A stretch of DNA of 64,000 bases from Bombus terrestris (lineage: Eukaryota > Arthropoda > Insecta > Hymenoptera > Apidae): contig NW_025963552.1 of NCBI RefSeq assembly GCF_910591885.1, positions 992,001 to 1,056,000 on the forward strand. Reading direction: 5' to 3'. Below, one piece after another: positions 60,831 through 64,000 of this stretch. Below the pieces are notes generated by a model. The model was not told the origin of the DNA. It ran no database searches and saw nothing but the letters and a program-made list of their open reading frames with translations. The translations under genes and the position numbers were made by a program. The number at the start of each line of letters is the position of its first letter. Within the stretch, counting starts at the first letter, position 1.

Positions 60831-63800
60831 TTATGTGAAACTATTCACAAACTGTAATCTTTTGTCAGTAGGCAATATGATAAAGACTTCCGGCTCCTCG
60901 GGCTGGTGCGAATGTTTCAATGTCAGTATGTGCCAAACCGTTGGATTGTGACACACCTTTACGCGTCTCTCGCTCGCTGCGCCCGCTCGAAAACTATAGC
61001 GTTACCTAAAACCAATCCATCTTGCGTTCTTTATTCGATATGGTGGCGACTTATTTCGAATTTGCGAACGTGTCGGATCGGATGTGAGGTTGGACTAAAT
61101 TTTTACGAGCGAGCGGAGCGAGCGAGCATCGATAACAATATGCAAGGTATACATATACCTTGCAATATGCATATATATCGTGTTAGTACCTAATTTCGTC
61201 AGCCACTTCGGACATCACATTGCCCTGTAGTATGTGGAAATAGTACTATTTATGTGAAACTATTCACAAACTGTAAACATTTGTCAGCAGGCAATATGAT
61301 AAAGACATCCGGCTCCTCGGGCTGGTGCGAATGTTTCAATGTCAGTATGTGCCAAACCGTTGGATTGCGACACACCTTTACGCGTCTCTCGCTCGCTGCG
61401 CTCGCTCGAAAGCTGTAGCCTAACATAAACCCAATCCATCTTGCGTTAGTCATTCGATATGACGGCAACTTATTTCGAATTTGCGAACGTGTCGGATCGG
61501 ATGTGAGGTTGGACTAAATTTTTACGAGCGAGCGGAGCGAGCGAGCAACGATCACAATTTGCAAGGTATACATATACCTTATATTGCCTTGCATATATTT
61601 CGTGTTAGTACCTAATTTTGTCAGCCACTTCGGACATCACATTGGACTGCAGTATGTGGAAATAGTACTATTTATGTGAAACTATTCACAAACTGTAAAC
61701 ATTTGTCAGCAGGCAATAGGATAAAGACTTCCGGCTCCTCGGGCTGGTGCGAATGTTTCAATGTCCGTATGTGCCAAACCGTTGGATTGTGATACACCTT
61801 TACGCGTCTCTCGCTTGCTGCGCTCGCTCGAAAACTATAGCCTAACCTAAAACCAATCCCTCTTGCGTTAGTCATTCGATATGAAGGCGACTTATTTCGA
61901 ATTTGCGAACGTGTCGGATCGGATGTGAGGTTGGACTAAATTTTTACGAGCGAGCGGAGCGAGCGAGCAACGATCACAATTTGCAAGGTATACATATACC
62001 TTGCAATATGCATATATATCGTGTTAGTACCTAATTTTGTCAGCCATTTCGGACATCACATTGCACTGTAGTATGTAGAAATAGTGCTATTTATGTGAAA
62101 CTATTCACAAACTATAAACATTTGTCAGTAGGCAATATGATAAAGACTTCCGGCTCCTCGGGCTGGTGCGAATGTTTCAATGTCAGTATGTGCCAAACCG
62201 TTGGATTGTGACACACCTTTACGCGTCTCTCGCTCGCTGCGCTCGCTCGAAAACTATAGCGTAACCTAAAACCAATCCATCTTGCGTTCTTTATTCGATA
62301 TGGTGGCGACTTATTTCGAATTTGCGAACGTGTCGGATCGGATGTGAGGTTGGACTAAATTTTTACGAGCGAGCGGAGCGAGCGAGCATCGATCACAATA
62401 TGCAAGGTATACATATACCTTGCAATATGCATATATATCGTGTTAGTACCTAATTTCGTCAGCCACTTCGGACATCACATTGCCCTGTAGTATGTGGAAA
62501 TAGTACTATTTATGTGAAACTATTCACAAACTGTAAACATTTGTCAGTAGGCAATATGATAAAGACTTCCGGCTCCTCGGGCTGGTGCGAATGTTTCAAT
62601 GTCAGTATGTGCCAAACCGTTGGATTGTGACACACCTTTACGCGTCTCTCGCTCGCTGCGCCCGCTCGAAAACTGTAGCGTAACCTAAAACCAATCCATC
62701 TTGCGTTCTTTATTCGATATGGTGGCGACTTATTTCGAATTTGCGAACGTGTCGGATCGGATGTGAGGTTGGACTAAATTTTTACGAGCGAGCGGAGCGA
62801 GCGAGCATCGATCACAATATGCAAGGTATACATATACCTTGCAATATGCATATATATCGTGTTAGTACCTAATTTCGTCAGCCACTTCGGACATCACATT
62901 GCCCTGTAGTATGTGGAAATAGTACTATTTATGTGAAACTATTCACAAACTGTAAACATTTGTCAGCAGGCAATATGATAAAGACATCCGGCTCCACGGG
63001 CTGGTGCGAATGTTTCAATGTCAGTATGTGCCAAACCGTTGGATTGCGACACACCTTTACGCGTCTCTCGCTCGCTGCGCTCGCTCGAAAGCTGTAGCCT
63101 AACCTAAACCCAATCCATCTTGCGTTAGTCATTCGATATGAAGGCAACTTATTTCGAATTTGCGAACGTGTCGGATCGGATGTGAGGTTGGACTAAATTT
63201 TTACGAGCGAGCGGAGCAAGCGAGCAACGATCACAATTTGCAAGGTATACATATACCTTATATTGCCTTGCATATATTTCGTGTTAGTACCTAATTTTGT
63301 CAGCCACTTCGGACATCACATTGGACTGCAGTATGTGGAAATAGTACTATTTATGTGAAACTATTCACAAACTGTAAACATTTGTCAGCAGGCAATAGGA
63401 TAAAGACTTCCGGCTCCTCGGGCTGGTGCGAATGTTTCAATGTCCGTATGTGCCAAACCGTTGGATTGTGATACACCTTTACGCGTCTCTCGCTCGCTGC
63501 GCTCGCTCGAAAACTATAGCCTAACCTAAAACCAATCCCTCTTGCGTTAGTCATTCGATATGAAGGCGACTTATTTCGAATTTGCGAACGTGTCGGATCG
63601 GATGTGAGGTTGGACTAAATTTTTACGAGCGAGCGGAGCGAGCGAGCATCGATCACAATATGCAAGGTATACATATACCTTGCAATATGCATATATATCG
63701 TGTTAGTACCTAATTTCGTCAGCCACTTCGGACATCACATTGCCCTGTAGTATGTGGAAATGGTACTATTTATGTGAAACTATTCACAAACTGTAAACAT

Positions 63801-64000
63801 TTGTCAGCAGGCAATATGATAAAGACATCCGGCTCCTCGGGCTGGTGCGAATGTTTCAATGTCAGTATGTGCCAAACCGTTGGATTGTGACACACCTTTA
63901 CGCGTCTCTCGCTCGCTGCGCTCGCTCGAAAGCTGTAGCCTAACCTAAACCCAATCCATCTTGCGTTAGTCATTCGATATGAAGGCAACTTATTTCGAAT
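60831..64000 (+). repeat. Right-hand 8-mer HOR, unit 2 (cut by window end)
   Basis: Starts 60831, 61250, 61672, 62091, 62510, 62929, 63351, 63770. All unit 1 markers recur in order. One visible difference is ACCTAATTTTG at about 61612 against ACATAATTTTG at about 58253. The last monomer, 63770, is an M1 copy and not the M3-like form found at the same place in unit 1 (60412). It is truncated at base 64000 after TTATTTCGAAT. Confidence 0.88.

Larger units (their letters stand above)
1..64000 (+). repeat. Satellite DNA array, ~420-bp monomer, ~152 copies head to tail
   Basis: The same ~420-bp sequence recurs throughout in one orientation. Starting each monomer at TTATGTGAAACTATTCAC, successive starts from 314 to 63770 are 419 or 422 bp apart except four (417, 420, 410, 418 bp). 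No insertion of more than a few bases, no inversion and no unique sequence interrupts it. Both window ends fall inside a monomer, so the array is longer than the window. Monomers differ at perhaps a dozen diagnostic sites, and copies of the same higher-order unit look nearly identical, which is typical of recent homogenisation by unequal exchange and conversion. Location in centromeric or other heterochromatin is inference. Confidence 0.98.

Noticed and set aside
32501..61193. Forward-strand open frames of 60-102 codons (for example 32501-32809 and 57548-57835)
   Set aside because: They appear only where a local variant removes a stop codon (CTAA to CATA in 32-54 kb; CGTAACC to CGTTACC in 57-61 kb) and overlap the reverse frames.
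314..63988. Reverse-strand open frames of 62-72 codons in most monomers, as a repeated small-protein family
   Set aside because: They recur because the DNA recurs. Monomer lengths of 419 and 422 are not multiples of three, about a fifth of monomers lack the frame, starts shift between classes, and many M1/M2 differences change amino acids (for example ILTL/IRTL, PDVFII/PEVFILL). I see no signal peptide, known motif or ribosome-site context.
1..64000. CENP-B box (TTCGNNNNANNCGGG) as centromere evidence
   Set aside because: Every TTCG on both strands of the monomer that I checked lacks the A and CGGG at the required spacing. Absence does not exclude a centromeric role.
1..64000. CRISPR array, given short palindromes at regular spacing
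   Set aside because: The intervening sequence is itself repeated and nearly invariant, with a ~420-bp period and no unique spacers or cas genes.
1..64000. Ribosomal intergenic spacer or 5S/tRNA gene array
   Set aside because: No 5S, tRNA A/B box pair with cloverleaf, or rRNA sequence could be recognised in the monomer.

Overview
The whole 64-kb window is one uninterrupted satellite-DNA array. I see no protein-coding gene, RNA gene, transposon, CRISPR array or unique sequence. About 152 monomers run head to tail in one orientation. Using the recurring motif TTATGTGAAACTATTCAC as phase marker, monomer starts can be followed without a break from 314 to 63770 (151 complete monomers, mean about 420 bp). 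Two lengths dominate, 419 bp (type A) and 422 bp (type B). Only four monomers deviate (417, 420, 410 and 418 bp, starting at 1996, 51185, 51605 and 54113). Such an array indicates a eukaryotic nuclear genome assembled from long reads, probably a centromeric, pericentromeric or subtelomeric heterochromatin block. The taxon cannot be fixed from sequence alone; an arthropod is only a weak guess.

Diagnostic sites sort the monomers into recurring classes that I call M1, M2, M4 and M3. They tend to follow the order M1 -> (M2 or M4) -> M3, giving a basic 1,260-bp trimer. On top of this lie local higher-order repeats (HORs): 1-4.1 kb mixed; 4.1-18.8 kb a 14.7-kb block (35 monomers) holding two copies of a 4,211-bp 10-mer; 18.8-29.3 kb a second copy of that block with one 10-mer fewer; 29.3-41.1 kb 5-mer (2,101 bp) and 11-mer (4,618 bp) relations; 41.1-50.8 kb one 7-mer (2,945 bp) and two 8-mers (3,364 bp); 50.8-51.6 kb an 841-bp dimer duplication; 51.6-57.5 kb a poorly homogenised stretch; 57.5-64 kb an 8-mer (3,358 bp) with a 1,679-bp tetramer sub-period. 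The array continues past both window ends.

Each monomer is rich in inverted symmetry: a pair of 21-bp CpG-rich arms (GAGC repeats) 116 bp apart, a near-perfect palindrome P1 with a 2-bp centre, a 14-bp perfect palindrome P2, and a 6-bp-arm inverted repeat P3. The most interesting signals are at P1. The 2-bp centre is replaced by its own reverse complement (CA to TG) in three unrelated monomers. The A/B length polymorphism next to P1 is a 7-bp inversion (GCAATAT versus ATATTGC) plus CTT. Both suggest hairpin- or cruciform-mediated rearrangement acting alongside ordinary unequal crossover and conversion.

The many 62-72-residue reverse-strand and 60-102-residue forward-strand open frames are by-products of the repetition, not genes: monomer lengths are not multiples of three, frames are broken in about a fifth of monomers, and class differences are largely amino-acid changing.
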